NCBI GenBank assembly: GCA_003517285.1
Contig: DPAW01000035.1
Coordinates: 1 to 10,046 of the forward strand
DNA length: 10,046 nucleotides
From: Verrucomicrobiales bacterium
GTDB taxonomy: Bacteria; Verrucomicrobiota; Verrucomicrobiia; Limisphaerales; UBA1100
Direction: 5' to 3'
Shown here: piece after piece, positions 1-7,532 of the stretch
How the letters are laid out: each line of letters opens with the position of its first letter
Position numbering within the stretch: the stretch's first letter is position 1
Position numbers and translations under genes: made by a program
The notes under the pieces: generated by a model
What the model was told of the DNA's origin: nothing
Database searches by the model: none
What the model saw: only the letters and a program-made list of their open reading frames with translations

Positions 1-312
1 GAAATGCATCCGCCCAACCGGCTTAGCCAACACAGCCAGTGCCGTTCCTGTAGAAACTTCCTGACTCAATGAAGAGGAAGCGCAGATCACCGCAGCAAAC
101 AGGCCGGACACAAACATCACCGTCAAGGCCCCGTCCTTGACCATTTTGATATCGAAATTCACCGGCCCCATGTCCGTGCCGCCAAAACCAAAATACGGCA
201 CCGCCGCCAGGATAATCATGATCAATGGCGAGATCGTAAACAACAACAGGAACACCGGCTGACGCACGAGTTCCATGAAAGCGTTTAGGGCAATGGTTGG
301 GATTTGCCGCAT
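1..312 (-). CDS. ABC-2-type transporter permease, N-terminal part (runs off left edge)
   Basis: Reading leftwards from an ATG at 312-310, the frame stays open for 104 codons to the window edge, so the C-terminus is missing. An in-frame TAG lies three codons upstream, which makes this ATG the first available start; no Shine-Dalgarno is evident. The protein begins MRQIPTIALNAFMELVRQPV, followed by a hydrophobic helix at about residues 21-42 and a second at about 62-80. It then shows EVSTGTALAVLAKPVGR (residues 85-101), which resembles the conserved segment after the second helix of ABC-2 permeases (E..xGT...L.L.KPVSR). Family knowledge: such subunits span the inner membrane and pair with an ABC ATPase for export. 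The partner and substrate are not visible here and would lie to the left. The gene is divergent from the kinase gene. The family call is fairly secure; specificity is unknown. Confidence 0.8.
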   Translation of the reverse strand, partial: MRQIPTIALNAFMELVRQPVFLLLFTISPLIMIILAAVPYFGFGGTDMGPVNFDIKMVKDGALTVMFVSGLFAAVICASSSLSQEVSTGTALAVLAKPVGRMHF

Positions 313-334
313 GGGGTGCTAAATGGGGGTGCAG

Positions 335-362
335 AGCATACCCAGATTCAATTTCAAATCAA
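335..362 (-). promoter_or_regulatory. Candidate promoter for the ABC permease gene
   Basis: On the minus strand, TTGATT (362-357) and TATGCT (340-335) are separated by 16 bases, each matching four of six sigma-70 consensus positions. The predicted transcript would begin about 15 bases before the ATG at 312. This is a motif match only. It lies in the 144-base divergent region and no competing site looks better. Confidence 0.3.
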
Positions 363-385
363 TGCCAAACCCATCCCGTTCCCGC

Positions 386-414
386 TCGACATTCCACTTT
401 TTTCCCGCTAAGTT
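386..414 (+). promoter_or_regulatory. Candidate promoter for the FHA-kinase gene
   Basis: TCGACA (386-391, five of six matches to TTGACA) is followed after 17 bases by TAAGTT (409-414), which keeps the important first, second and last bases of a -10 box. Transcription would start near 421, leaving a leader of about 36 bases that contains the ribosome binding site at 445-451. The call rests on motif and spacing only. Confidence 0.33.
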
Positions 415-444
415 GATTCTCCCGCGTGGTGGGCACGACGCGGC

Positions 445-451
445 AAGGAGG
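445..451 (+). promoter_or_regulatory. Strong Shine-Dalgarno fixing the kinase start
   Basis: AAGGAGG, a near-perfect complement to the 16S rRNA tail, sits 5 bases before the ATG at 457. It decides the kinase start and shows that this genome uses classical ribosome binding sites, in contrast to two other genes in the window that lack one. Confidence 0.8.
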
Positions 452-456
452 TTCCC

Positions 457-2937
457 ATGGCGACGCCAGTCGTTCAGTTGACCGCGTCCAGCGGCGGCCA
501 AACTTTGGCTACTTTTGATCTGATTCCGGGCGATTACCCCATCGGCCGCGATCCCGCGTGCTCCATTCACCTCGCCAGCCCCGACGTTTCCCGCAAACAC
601 GCTCAACTCACCGTCACCCCCGAAGGTTGCGCCATAGAGGATATCGGCGGTCGTTATGGGACCCTTGTCGATAACCGCCAAATCTCTGGTAAGATCCGCG
701 TACAACCCGGCCAGACCATTACTCTGGGCCGCACCACGCTCGAGCTGACTCTGCTGGAAAACACCGCCGCCGCCGAACCTACTCCCGACCCACCCACCCA
801 GCGCTACGAGATTTCCCGGCAACTGGCCAAAGGGGGCATGGGAGAAGTGTATCTGGCCCTCGATCACCAACTCCAACGGCACGTGGCCCTCAAGGTGATG
901 ACGCCTGAGATTGCCGCCAACCCCGATCTCTCCAACCGCTTCACTCAGGAAGCCCTCGTCCTCGGACGACTGGATCACCCGCATATTGTACCAATCCACG
1001 ATCTCGGCGTGGATGCTCAAGGGCGCAATTATTACGCCATGAAATTTGTGCGCGGCACCACCCTCAAGGAAGTGCTGCACGGATTGCGTCAGGGTCAATC
1101 AACCACCGTCGATCGTTATCCGCTCGCGCGGCTGCTCGATATCTTTGGCAAAACCTGCGATGCCGTTGCCTATGCCCATTCCAAAGGCATCATTCACCGG
1201 GACCTCAAGCCGGCCAACATCATGATCGGCGAATTCGGGGAAGTATTGGTCATGGATTGGGGCATTGCCAAAATCCTGAGCCAACTGGAAAAAGCACCAG
1301 ACAGTGATCCCCCCACTGGCACAACCGAAGGCACCCGTTACGGCACGGTCATGGGCACGCCCAGTTTCATGGCCCCCGAGCAAGCTGAAGGCCGACTGGA
1401 TGCCATCAACGAACGCACGGATATTTATTCACTCGGCGCCATTCTATACAACATCCTTGCCTTGCGACCACCCATCACCGGGAGCAGCGCGGATGCCAAG
1501 GTCATGGAACGCATCAAGACCGGCCGCATCACGCCGCCGACCCAGCGCTCCCAAGATTCGCGCGACACCAATGTGCTCCTGCATTGCCCGGACCATCAGG
1601 TGCCTGAGGCCCTTTCAGCCGTGGCCATGCAGGCATTGGCCCTAAAACCGGCCCGGCGGTATGCCGATGTTCACTCGCTCCAACGCGATGTCTCCGCCTA
1701 TACCGCGGGCTATGCGCCGGCTGCTGAACACGCTGGGTTTTTCCGCCAAATGCGCCTCTCCCTCCAACGCCATGCCACGCTGGCGGCAGCCTGGAGCGTG
1801 ATTATTCTGTTAGTGCTGGGCTTCGCCCTCCACACCCATCATGCCACCAAGGAACAAGAAGAAACCCTCGCCCAATATAAATCAGCCGCACCCGGCAGCC
1901 ACGCATTGGCCGGTAAATTGATGGCACGCGGCCTGTTTCCAGATGCCCTAGCCCCGGCGCAATTGGCCACGGAATTGGACCCTCAACAGCCCGAGCACTG
2001 GCAACGCCTCGCCCGCGTGCAATTGGCACTCCATCGTCCGTCCGCCGCCTCCGAGGCTATTCGACAGACGGAAAAACTGGATGAGGCCAACAAGTTCACC
2101 GCCCAAGCCGGGCCGTTCTGTAACAAATTGGCCCAAACCTATGGTGCCGGCTCCCTGCCGTTGCATGCCTTGGGCGCCGTGTATCACTGGCAACACCGTC
2201 GGGGCATGTCGTTGGATGCGCGCTACACGCTCAGCCAAATTGCCGCCGAGAAAACCAATTCCTGGAACAGCGCCCAAGCCGCCCTACGCCAGCTCGGTCT
2301 TCCCGGTCGCGCCAGTCGCGATGAGCATGGCTACCTCAAGATCAATCTTGGTAGTTCCAAGGTAAAGGATCTCACCCCCTTCACCCGATTACCTGTATAT
2401 TCCATGAACCTCTGGCAAACACAGGTGAAGGAGTTAAAGGCACTGCGCATGATGCCGCTCCGGCAACTGTCCCTAGCGTACACAGCAGTCACCGATCTCA
2501 GCCCGCTGCAGGGCCGTCCGCTGCAATCGCTCACCATCGCCTATTCGCCGGTGGAAAATCTTGAGTCGCTGAAAGGCGCGCCGCTGGTGCATTTGCACTT
2601 GAGCGGCACACGCGCGCGTGATTTGTCGCCCTTACAAAAGATGCCACTGCAAACCCTACATTTGGACAGCACGCCCGTGCGCGACCTATCTGCCCTAGCC
2701 GGTTTGCCACTGCGAGAATTGCGATTGGATGGCTGCACGGAATTGCGCGATCTCACGCCATTGGCCAAGTGCACAGATCTGGAGGTGCTCACCCTGCCGC
2801 GGGACCATGGTGAAATTGATTTCCTAAGAAATTTGCCGAAGCTCAAGAAGCTTTCCTACCGCTACGACACCGATTCTTCGAAACTGGAGCCGGCCTCGCA
2901 ATTCTGGCGAACGCGCAGCTTGGCCCGCCAGCGCTGA
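457..2937 (+). CDS. FHA-domain serine/threonine protein kinase, single-pass, with extracytoplasmic TPR-like and leucine-rich repeats
   Basis: 826 residues. An FHA domain covers about 5-98 (G30-R31, S45-x-x-H48), a fold that binds phosphothreonine; the usual Asn before Gly-Thr is Tyr67. A complete Hanks-type kinase follows at about 117-415: glycine loop LAKGGMGEV (123-131), lysine K146, alpha-C E165, HRDLKPAN (247-254, catalytic D249), D267-W268-G269 in place of DFG, and GTPSFMAPE (300-308). These residues predict an active enzyme. One hydrophobic helix at about 443-460 would leave the kinase in the cytosol and about 365 residues outside. The outer part has TPR-like helices at about 485-545 and leucine-rich repeats at about 640-802. 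Known for the family: the outer domain senses a ligand or binds proteins. The ligand is not identifiable. The gene is convergent with the Sel1 cluster, stop to stop. The DWG and the segment after the kinase are typical of verrucomicrobial/planctomycetal kinases, from memory. Confidence 0.93.
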   Translation: MATPVVQLTASSGGQTLATFDLIPGDYPIGRDPACSIHLASPDVSRKHAQLTVTPEGCAIEDIGGRYGTLVDNRQISGKIRVQPGQTITLGRTTLELTLLENTAAAEPTPDPPTQRYEISRQLAKGGMGEVYLALDHQLQRHVALKVMTPEIAANPDLSNRFTQEALVLGRLDHPHIVPIHDLGVDAQGRNYYAMKFVRGTTLKEVLHGLRQGQSTTVDRYPLARLLDIFGKTCDAVAYAHSKGIIHRDLKPANIMIGEFGEVLVMDWGIAKILSQLEKAPDSDPPTGTTEGTRYGTVMGTPSFMAPEQAEGRLDAINERTDIYSLGAILYNILALRPPITGSSADAKVMERIKTGRITPPTQRSQDSRDTNVLLHCPDHQVPEALSAVAMQALALKPARRYADVHSLQRDVSAYTAGYAPAAEHAGFFRQMRLSLQRHATLAAAWSVIILLVLGFALHTHHATKEQEETLAQYKSAAPGSHALAGKLMARGLFPDALAPAQLATELDPQQPEHWQRLARVQLALHRPSAASEAIRQTEKLDEANKFTAQAGPFCNKLAQTYGAGSLPLHALGAVYHWQHRRGMSLDARYTLSQIAAEKTNSWNSAQAALRQLGLPGRASRDEHGYLKINLGSSKVKDLTPFTRLPVYSMNLWQTQVKELKALRMMPLRQLSLAYTAVTDLSPLQGRPLQSLTIAYSPVENLESLKGAPLVHLHLSGTRARDLSPLQKMPLQTLHLDSTPVRDLSALAGLPLRELRLDGCTELRDLTPLAKCTDLEVLTLPRDHGEIDFLRNLPKLKKLSYRYDTDSSKLEPASQFWRTRSLARQR
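2455..2772 (+). repeat. Tandem 63-bp (21-residue) leucine-rich repeats inside the kinase gene
   Basis: Repeat units start with Pro-Leu at residues 667, 688, 709, 730 and 751, exactly 21 residues apart. The last unit has one extra residue. The consensus is close to PLxxLxLxxTxVxDLSPLxG. A diverged unit precedes (about 643-666) and another follows (773-802). At DNA level this gives a 63-base period, diverged enough that the units are old protein repeats rather than recent tandem copies. The repeats would form the outermost, C-terminal part of the predicted sensor. Confidence 0.85.
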
Positions 2938-4386
2938 TTATTTCAAAGGCTTAAACGCCTTCACTGCGGCCTGAACCTGATCTATTTCCTTTTTGGATAG
3001 TGTCCCGGCCAATTCCTTGGCAGTTGCTGCCGCGCCCTTTTCTTTGGCGGCGGCAGCCAACTTCAGCCATTTCAGAGCTTCACGGGGGCGGCTTTCTACA
3101 AGCGATTTTCCAAGCTCCAACTGCGCGCCCGTGTTGCCAAACTGTGCCTTCACCCAGCGCAATTTGGCTTTCTCATCAGCAGGTGCCTTCCATGAGCGGG
3201 AACGGGTTAGGCCGCTAAGTATTTTCTCCGGCTCCAGACCGCTGGTAATCACACCTTGCAAGGCCCGAAGGTTACGTTCCTGCTCCTCGGAGGTATTGCC
3301 GCGCCGGGCAATCAAGGCCCAGTAGTAGGCTTCGGGCATATTCTTCTCCAGACCATCGCCCTTGGCACAGGCCACTGCATAATCCACCTGTGCGCCGCCA
3401 TAACCCAACTCCGCCGCCAGCTTCCAGTAGCTTGCGGCCAAGGCCGGTTCTTTTTTCACTGCGCCGCGGCCCAGCATCAGGATGCCGCCCAACCGATGTG
3501 CGGCGGCGGCCGATCCTTGCAGAGTAGCGGCGTTCAACCACTGACGAACAGCGGCCTCATTAACCGGTAAGCCGGCGCCGATTTCGTGGCGTTGCGCCAG
3601 CTCAAGCTGCGCCTTGAGTTCACCCTTCTGGGCGCGCTGGCGCAGGGCTTTCATGTCCGGGCCCAATTTGGGCGGGGAATCCTCCAAACGATCCAGCAAA
3701 CTCTTCGCTTGTTTAGAAAACTCCGGATTGCGATGTGCCGACGCTTTGCGCAGCCAATTCATGCCCTGATCAATATCCTGCTCGCGGCCAGTACCTTGAA
3801 TGCACAGCATACCGAGTTGTACCTGCGCCTGGCCATGTCCGGACTTGGCGGCCTTGGTGAACCATTCGCCGGCAGTGGTGGCGTTGCGTCCCACGCCGTT
3901 TCCCAGCAAATAAGCGCCGGCCAAATCAACCTGTGCCTTAACCACGCCAGCCTCGGCGGCTTGGGTGAATAGTTTAGCGGCACGTTCAACATCCTTTTCT
4001 ACGCCGATTCCCCGGGCACAGAGAATGCCCAGCTTGGCCCGCGCATCGGCATCGCCTTCCTCCGCGAGCTTTTCCAGCCCCTCAGCTGATTCCCGAAAGA
4101 GCTGCAGGGCCTCTGGCTGGCGTGCCTCTCCGGTGACACCCAGGAATAAAATAGACGCCATTCGATATTTGGCCTTTGCGTTGCCTTGATCGGCAGCTTG
4201 ACGGGCCCACTTCAGAGCTTCCTCGTAATCTTGATCCACGCCGTCTGCCTCGGCGTAATGTTCGGCGAGTTGATATTGGCTGATAACATCTCCGGACTTG
4301 GCCTTCTTGAGCGTGGCGTTGAGGTCCGCCGCCCATACCTGGCCGGCCGCCAAGAGGATTCCAATGGCTAACCCGGCGAGCTTCAT
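2938..4386 (-). CDS. Exported Sel1-repeat protein (482 residues), distal gene of the Sel1 pair
   Basis: I place the start at 4386. It gives a clear signal peptide (MKLAGLAIGILLAAGQVWA, likely cut after residue 19 or 20) and overlaps the upstream stop codon as TGATG. A longer reading from 4524 would only read through the upstream gene's coding region. The mature protein consists of Sel1-type helical pairs, e.g. residues 36-70, 116-152, 154-188, 190-222, 258-291, 295-330 and 333-360, with the usual A..WL.KAA..G...AQ..LG pattern. Two non-Sel1 caps interrupt and end it (about 360-402 and 441-482), the last ending AFKPLK. Sel1 repeats are solenoid scaffolds for protein binding; no catalytic motif is visible. 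The compartment should be the periplasm. Translation is probably coupled to the upstream Sel1 gene, since no Shine-Dalgarno is seen. Partners are unknown. Confidence 0.88.
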   Translation of the reverse strand: MKLAGLAIGILLAAGQVWAADLNATLKKAKSGDVISQYQLAEHYAEADGVDQDYEEALKWARQAADQGNAKAKYRMASILFLGVTGEARQPEALQLFRESAEGLEKLAEEGDADARAKLGILCARGIGVEKDVERAAKLFTQAAEAGVVKAQVDLAGAYLLGNGVGRNATTAGEWFTKAAKSGHGQAQVQLGMLCIQGTGREQDIDQGMNWLRKASAHRNPEFSKQAKSLLDRLEDSPPKLGPDMKALRQRAQKGELKAQLELAQRHEIGAGLPVNEAAVRQWLNAATLQGSAAAAHRLGGILMLGRGAVKKEPALAASYWKLAAELGYGGAQVDYAVACAKGDGLEKNMPEAYYWALIARRGNTSEEQERNLRALQGVITSGLEPEKILSGLTRSRSWKAPADEKAKLRWVKAQFGNTGAQLELGKSLVESRPREALKWLKLAAAAKEKGAAATAKELAGTLSKKEIDQVQAAVKAFKPLK

Positions 4387-4388
4387 CA
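4384..4388 (-). other. TGATG stop/start overlap joining the two Sel1 genes
   Basis: The TGA of the upstream Sel1 gene (4388-4386) shares its A with the ATG of the downstream one (4386-4384). No Shine-Dalgarno is recognisable before this ATG. Such overlaps are typical of translational coupling by re-initiation, and would keep the two proteins in a fixed ratio. Confidence 0.8.
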
Positions 4389-6563
4389 CTTGTTGGGTTT
4401 GAAAGCGCGCACAAGTTTTTTGGCGGCAATGATGTCGTCCAACCCCATGCCGTTCGCCTTGATGAGTTTGGAACGTTCGGTGAGGGCTTCCTCGAGGCCC
4501 TGATTGAAGGCGAGCGTGAACCATTTGTAGGCTTCAACGGGGCTTTGCTCTACGCCATCGCCCTCGGCGTACAAGCGTGCGAGGTCCAGTTGGGCTTGCG
4601 CCTGGCCGGCGGCGGCATTTTTCAAAATGGTTTTGAGATCAGTTTGGGTCGCGGTTTGACCGGTGTTGTTGGGATCATACAACACCACGGGAACAAACTG
4701 GCTGGCCTCCGCAAGAGCGTTGTTAATGTCGCTGGCCTGAAGTTCCTTGCGCAACACATTGAGTGCCGGATCAAGCCCCTGCACACCGCCGCGTTGGGCG
4801 AGGGTAAGCCATTTGTAGGCGAGGCGTTTGTGATCGAGGCGCTTGGGCAGTTTGGCTTCCAACACGCCTTTGCCTTCGAGATACAAAAGGCCCAAGGTCC
4901 GTTGCGCAAGCGCGTCGCCCTGCATCGCCCCGCGCCGGGCCCATTTGGCGGATTCCGTAAAATCCGGCTCATCGCCCAAGAGTCCCTGAGCGTACATGGT
5001 GGACAGCGAAGCTTCCGCAAAGGCATAGCGTTGATCAGCCGCTTTGCGCATCCACATCATACCATTTTTGAGGTCTTGTTTGACGACATCTCCTTGCCAG
5101 AGCAATCCCCCCAAACGGGTCTGAGCCTCGGCATAGCCCTGTTCGGCCGCGGGCCGAAACCACCGGACGGCCTCAGCGGGTTTGGTGCCGGGAAATTTCC
5201 CGGTCAAGGCAAGGCTGCCCAAGCGGGTTTGCGCCGGCAAACTTCCCTGGCTGGCGGCTTGCTTGAGCCATTTGGCGCCCTCCTCAAAATCAGGTTCTCC
5301 GAAGCTACCGCTAATATATTCCTCGCCTAATGCCTCGATGGCTTCGGCGTGTTTTTTCCCGGCCGCTTTCTTGAGCCATTCGAGGGCCGGTTGTGGCTGG
5401 CGTTGATCGAGGTGGAACATCCCGAGGCTGAACATAGCATCCGGGTCGTCGCCTTCGGCCGCGAAGGTCAGGTTGTCCAACCGCAGCGATTGACTGATGG
5501 CCAGGCTGGCATTTTCCAATCCCAACGTGGTGTTAAAAGTTGTCAGGCTGAGTTTGGGCTTATACTCGCCAACTCGCGTGAGTTGATCGAGTTGATCCAG
5601 CGGATCCAACTCTTTCTTCACAGACACCAATCGGTCAGAGGCATTCTTAGCCGTCTTGGCATCTTCGGCCCGACTGGCCAAAGTTAACCAATAAAAGGCT
5701 TCCTTGAGATTCAGTTTAAGCCCTGCTTCCGTGCCGCCGGTGGAATACAACAGTCCCAGTAAAAACTGCGCACGGGCTTGGCCTTGGTAGGCGGCCTTGC
5801 GCATCCACGGCAGCGCGGCTTTTTGATCTGGCTTCAACCCCAGTCGGCCTTCGCCAACGGTGTTGCCATAGAGATATTCCGCTTCGCGCAAACCGGCTTC
5901 GGCCGCTTGTTTCAAGTAAACCAAGGCGTTGGTTTCAGAGACCACTTCGCCGCCAGCCGAATAATGCATGTCAAACAATTGAAACGCCGCAGCGACGGAG
6001 CCGGCCGCCGCGGAGGTCTTCAAGAGTTCACGAGCCTGTACCACATCCTTTTCCGTGCCCAACCCCAGCCGGAACATTTGGCCGGCCAAAAAGGCGGCCT
6101 GGACATGGCCTTGAGCAGCGGCGGCGCGGAAACTTTCCAGCGCCCGCTGATCATCCGGGTTGAAGTTGTTGGAATTGATCAAGCCGAGTTGATAGAGCTT
6201 GCCTAGCTTGAAATGGGCATCCGCATTGTTTTGCTCCGCGAGCTTTTGCAGACCGGGTACGGAGGCGTGCAGCTGCTCGAACCCCGCCTTGACGTCCTGC
6301 TCCACGCCTTGACCGAGCAGTTGCTGGATGGCGTAGCGATACTGGGCGAGTGGATTCTTTTTCAGGGCGCCCACCAGAGCAAAGTCGCCCGCCTGCGCAA
6401 GGTCATGTTTCCCGCTGCGGCCCCAGTACAGGGCTTCGGCCCATTCGTAGACGGCTTCGGGATCGCCTTGTTCTGCTTTTTTGCGAATAGCCTCCAAATC
6501 CGCGTCCGCCAAAAGGCTCAACGGCAAAATCAGTATGAGGGCGAGGAACCGGTGAATGTTCAT
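4386..6563 (-). CDS. Large exported Sel1-repeat protein (725 residues)
   Basis: It begins with a signal peptide (MNIHRFLALILILPLSLLADA, cleavage near residue 20-22), so it should be periplasmic. The rest is built of Sel1-type repeats in three arrays: about 24-300, 370-592 and 642-690. Clear units are at 115-152, 154-188, 228-262, 264-297, 375-404, 409-441, 445-477, 481-512 and 551-590. Each array ends in an A..W.xLA unit followed by a non-Sel1 cap (about 300-335, 592-625 and 690-725); the last cap ends RAFKPNK, nearly the ending of the downstream protein. No enzyme motif is visible; a binding or scaffold role is the family expectation. The gene starts 11 bases after the SurA-like gene and overlaps the next Sel1 gene by one base, so it is in the middle of an operon. 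A paralogous origin of the two Sel1 genes is likely. Confidence 0.88.
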   Translation of the reverse strand: MNIHRFLALILILPLSLLADADLEAIRKKAEQGDPEAVYEWAEALYWGRSGKHDLAQAGDFALVGALKKNPLAQYRYAIQQLLGQGVEQDVKAGFEQLHASVPGLQKLAEQNNADAHFKLGKLYQLGLINSNNFNPDDQRALESFRAAAAQGHVQAAFLAGQMFRLGLGTEKDVVQARELLKTSAAAGSVAAAFQLFDMHYSAGGEVVSETNALVYLKQAAEAGLREAEYLYGNTVGEGRLGLKPDQKAALPWMRKAAYQGQARAQFLLGLLYSTGGTEAGLKLNLKEAFYWLTLASRAEDAKTAKNASDRLVSVKKELDPLDQLDQLTRVGEYKPKLSLTTFNTTLGLENASLAISQSLRLDNLTFAAEGDDPDAMFSLGMFHLDQRQPQPALEWLKKAAGKKHAEAIEALGEEYISGSFGEPDFEEGAKWLKQAASQGSLPAQTRLGSLALTGKFPGTKPAEAVRWFRPAAEQGYAEAQTRLGGLLWQGDVVKQDLKNGMMWMRKAADQRYAFAEASLSTMYAQGLLGDEPDFTESAKWARRGAMQGDALAQRTLGLLYLEGKGVLEAKLPKRLDHKRLAYKWLTLAQRGGVQGLDPALNVLRKELQASDINNALAEASQFVPVVLYDPNNTGQTATQTDLKTILKNAAAGQAQAQLDLARLYAEGDGVEQSPVEAYKWFTLAFNQGLEEALTERSKLIKANGMGLDDIIAAKKLVRAFKPNK

Positions 6564-6574
6564 TGACGCGCCAG

Positions 6575-7489
6575 TTAGTTTTTAATCATGAACGAGCCAC
6601 GCGGATAATAGACGTGAATCTCACGGCGCAAACGATTGAGTTTTCGTTCCATTTGGTGCTCAAATATTTCCTGCCCCAAACGCGCTTCAATCAGTTCATT
6701 CACCTGATCGATCGGGATCTCATATTTGTTCCATTGCTGGGCCACGTGCAGGAGGTAGTAGGCTTGGTCGTCAAAGGCAAGCGCCGTTTCCTTCTCCTCC
6801 ATCAGAAAAACCTCCGCAGCAATTTCGTCGCTGAACTCGCGTTGATCATCCTTGTGCACCAACCCGCGATGCCCGCCGCGCGGCACGCTGCGTTCGTCGG
6901 CGAGTTTCTTGAAATCGTCCAGCGACTGAATGCCGTTCTTTAACTCCTGCGCCTTGGCAATCGTCATGCCGTCTTCGGTCCGCGGAATACGAATGGCGTA
7001 GAGATCTACGGTAAGGCCCTTGTTGTTGAGGTCCGGATGTTCGACATAGTACTGCTTGATGGCCGCCGGCGATACTTGCACCGCTTGGCGCACGGTGCGT
7101 TCGGCCTGGCGTAAAATCCAGTCATCGACCAGCTCCGACTCGCGTTGCTGGACCGTTTTACCCTGAACGCGCAGGTCGGCGATCATTTGGTTGCGACTGT
7201 TGTCGTATCGGTTCTTGATTTCATTCCGCATCAGCAATTCCCCCAGACCTGCCGGTTCAACATAATTTTTTTGGCTCTTGATGTTCATCACCAAGAGCGC
7301 GTCCTGCTCCAGTTTTTTTTGCGCCAAGGCCGGGTCAAGACGCGTCAGGCGGGCTTCCCGATTCACGTCCCATTGAGTGATGATGATCCGGCCGCCCACC
7401 ACGGCTTTGATTGCGTTGGCGTTGGCTGGCTGCGCCCATAATACCGGCGCCAACAGCAGACTTCCCAACATGAACAAAGTCCCTTTCAT
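6575..7489 (-). CDS. SurA/PpiC-like periplasmic chaperone with a parvulin-like domain
   Basis: I take the ATG at 7489, giving 304 residues and a good signal peptide (MKGTLFMLGSLLLAPVLWA, cut before Q20). A longer reading from 7645 would add 52 residues with no export signal and overlap cutA. Residues 27-150 look like a SurA N-terminal chaperone region (AVVGGRIIITQWDV near 29-42, then helices). A parvulin/PPIC-like domain follows at about 160-255, with FKKLADERSVPRGGHRGLV (193-211) matching the family's F..LA..xS...GG..G.V. A charged helix closes the protein. SurA relatives escort outer-membrane proteins across the periplasm. Both positions where active parvulins carry a histidine seem to be other residues (A165, Y245), so isomerase activity is doubtful. 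A good promoter sits directly before the start, without a Shine-Dalgarno. The two Sel1 genes follow at 11 bases and by overlap. Confidence 0.8.
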   Translation of the reverse strand: MKGTLFMLGSLLLAPVLWAQPANANAIKAVVGGRIIITQWDVNREARLTRLDPALAQKKLEQDALLVMNIKSQKNYVEPAGLGELLMRNEIKNRYDNSRNQMIADLRVQGKTVQQRESELVDDWILRQAERTVRQAVQVSPAAIKQYYVEHPDLNNKGLTVDLYAIRIPRTEDGMTIAKAQELKNGIQSLDDFKKLADERSVPRGGHRGLVHKDDQREFSDEIAAEVFLMEEKETALAFDDQAYYLLHVAQQWNKYEIPIDQVNELIEARLGQEIFEHQMERKLNRLRREIHVYYPRGSFMIKN

Positions 7490-7497
7490 ACGCGGCG

Positions 7498-7525
7498 AAT
7501 CTAGTGGGGGTGAGACGGATGTCAA
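7498..7525 (-). promoter_or_regulatory. Strong candidate promoter for the SurA-like/Sel1 operon, placed for a leaderless transcript
   Basis: On the minus strand there is a perfect TTGACA (7525-7520), a 16-base spacer and TAGATT (7503-7498, four of six). It fills the 43-base gap between cutA and the SurA-like gene. Only 8 bases separate the -10 box from the ATG at 7489, so transcription would begin at or within a base or two of the start codon. No Shine-Dalgarno is present. It allows the SurA-like gene and both Sel1 genes to be expressed apart from cutA. Confidence 0.55.
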
Positions 7526-7532
7526 GGGTGGC

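Noticed and set aside
319..1098. Open frame of 259 codons on the minus strand, opposite the start of the kinase gene
   Set aside because: The plus strand holds FHA and kinase motifs over the same bases. The antisense product has no recognisable domain and reflects GC-rich codon shadowing.
2946..2961. Possible bidirectional terminator (AAGGC, 6-base loop, GCCTT) just past the kinase stop
   Set aside because: The stem is only 5 base pairs, no U-run follows on either strand, and the bases encode the C-terminus of the Sel1 protein.
4387..4524. N-terminal extension of the smaller Sel1 protein to 4524
   Set aside because: It would hide the signal peptide in the middle of the protein and read 46 codons out of frame through the upstream Sel1 gene.
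4545..5330. Open frame of 261 codons on the plus strand inside the large Sel1 gene
   Set aside because: It is antisense to regular Sel1 repeats, whose Ala/Leu-rich codons avoid stops on the other strand. No domain, Shine-Dalgarno or promoter is evident.
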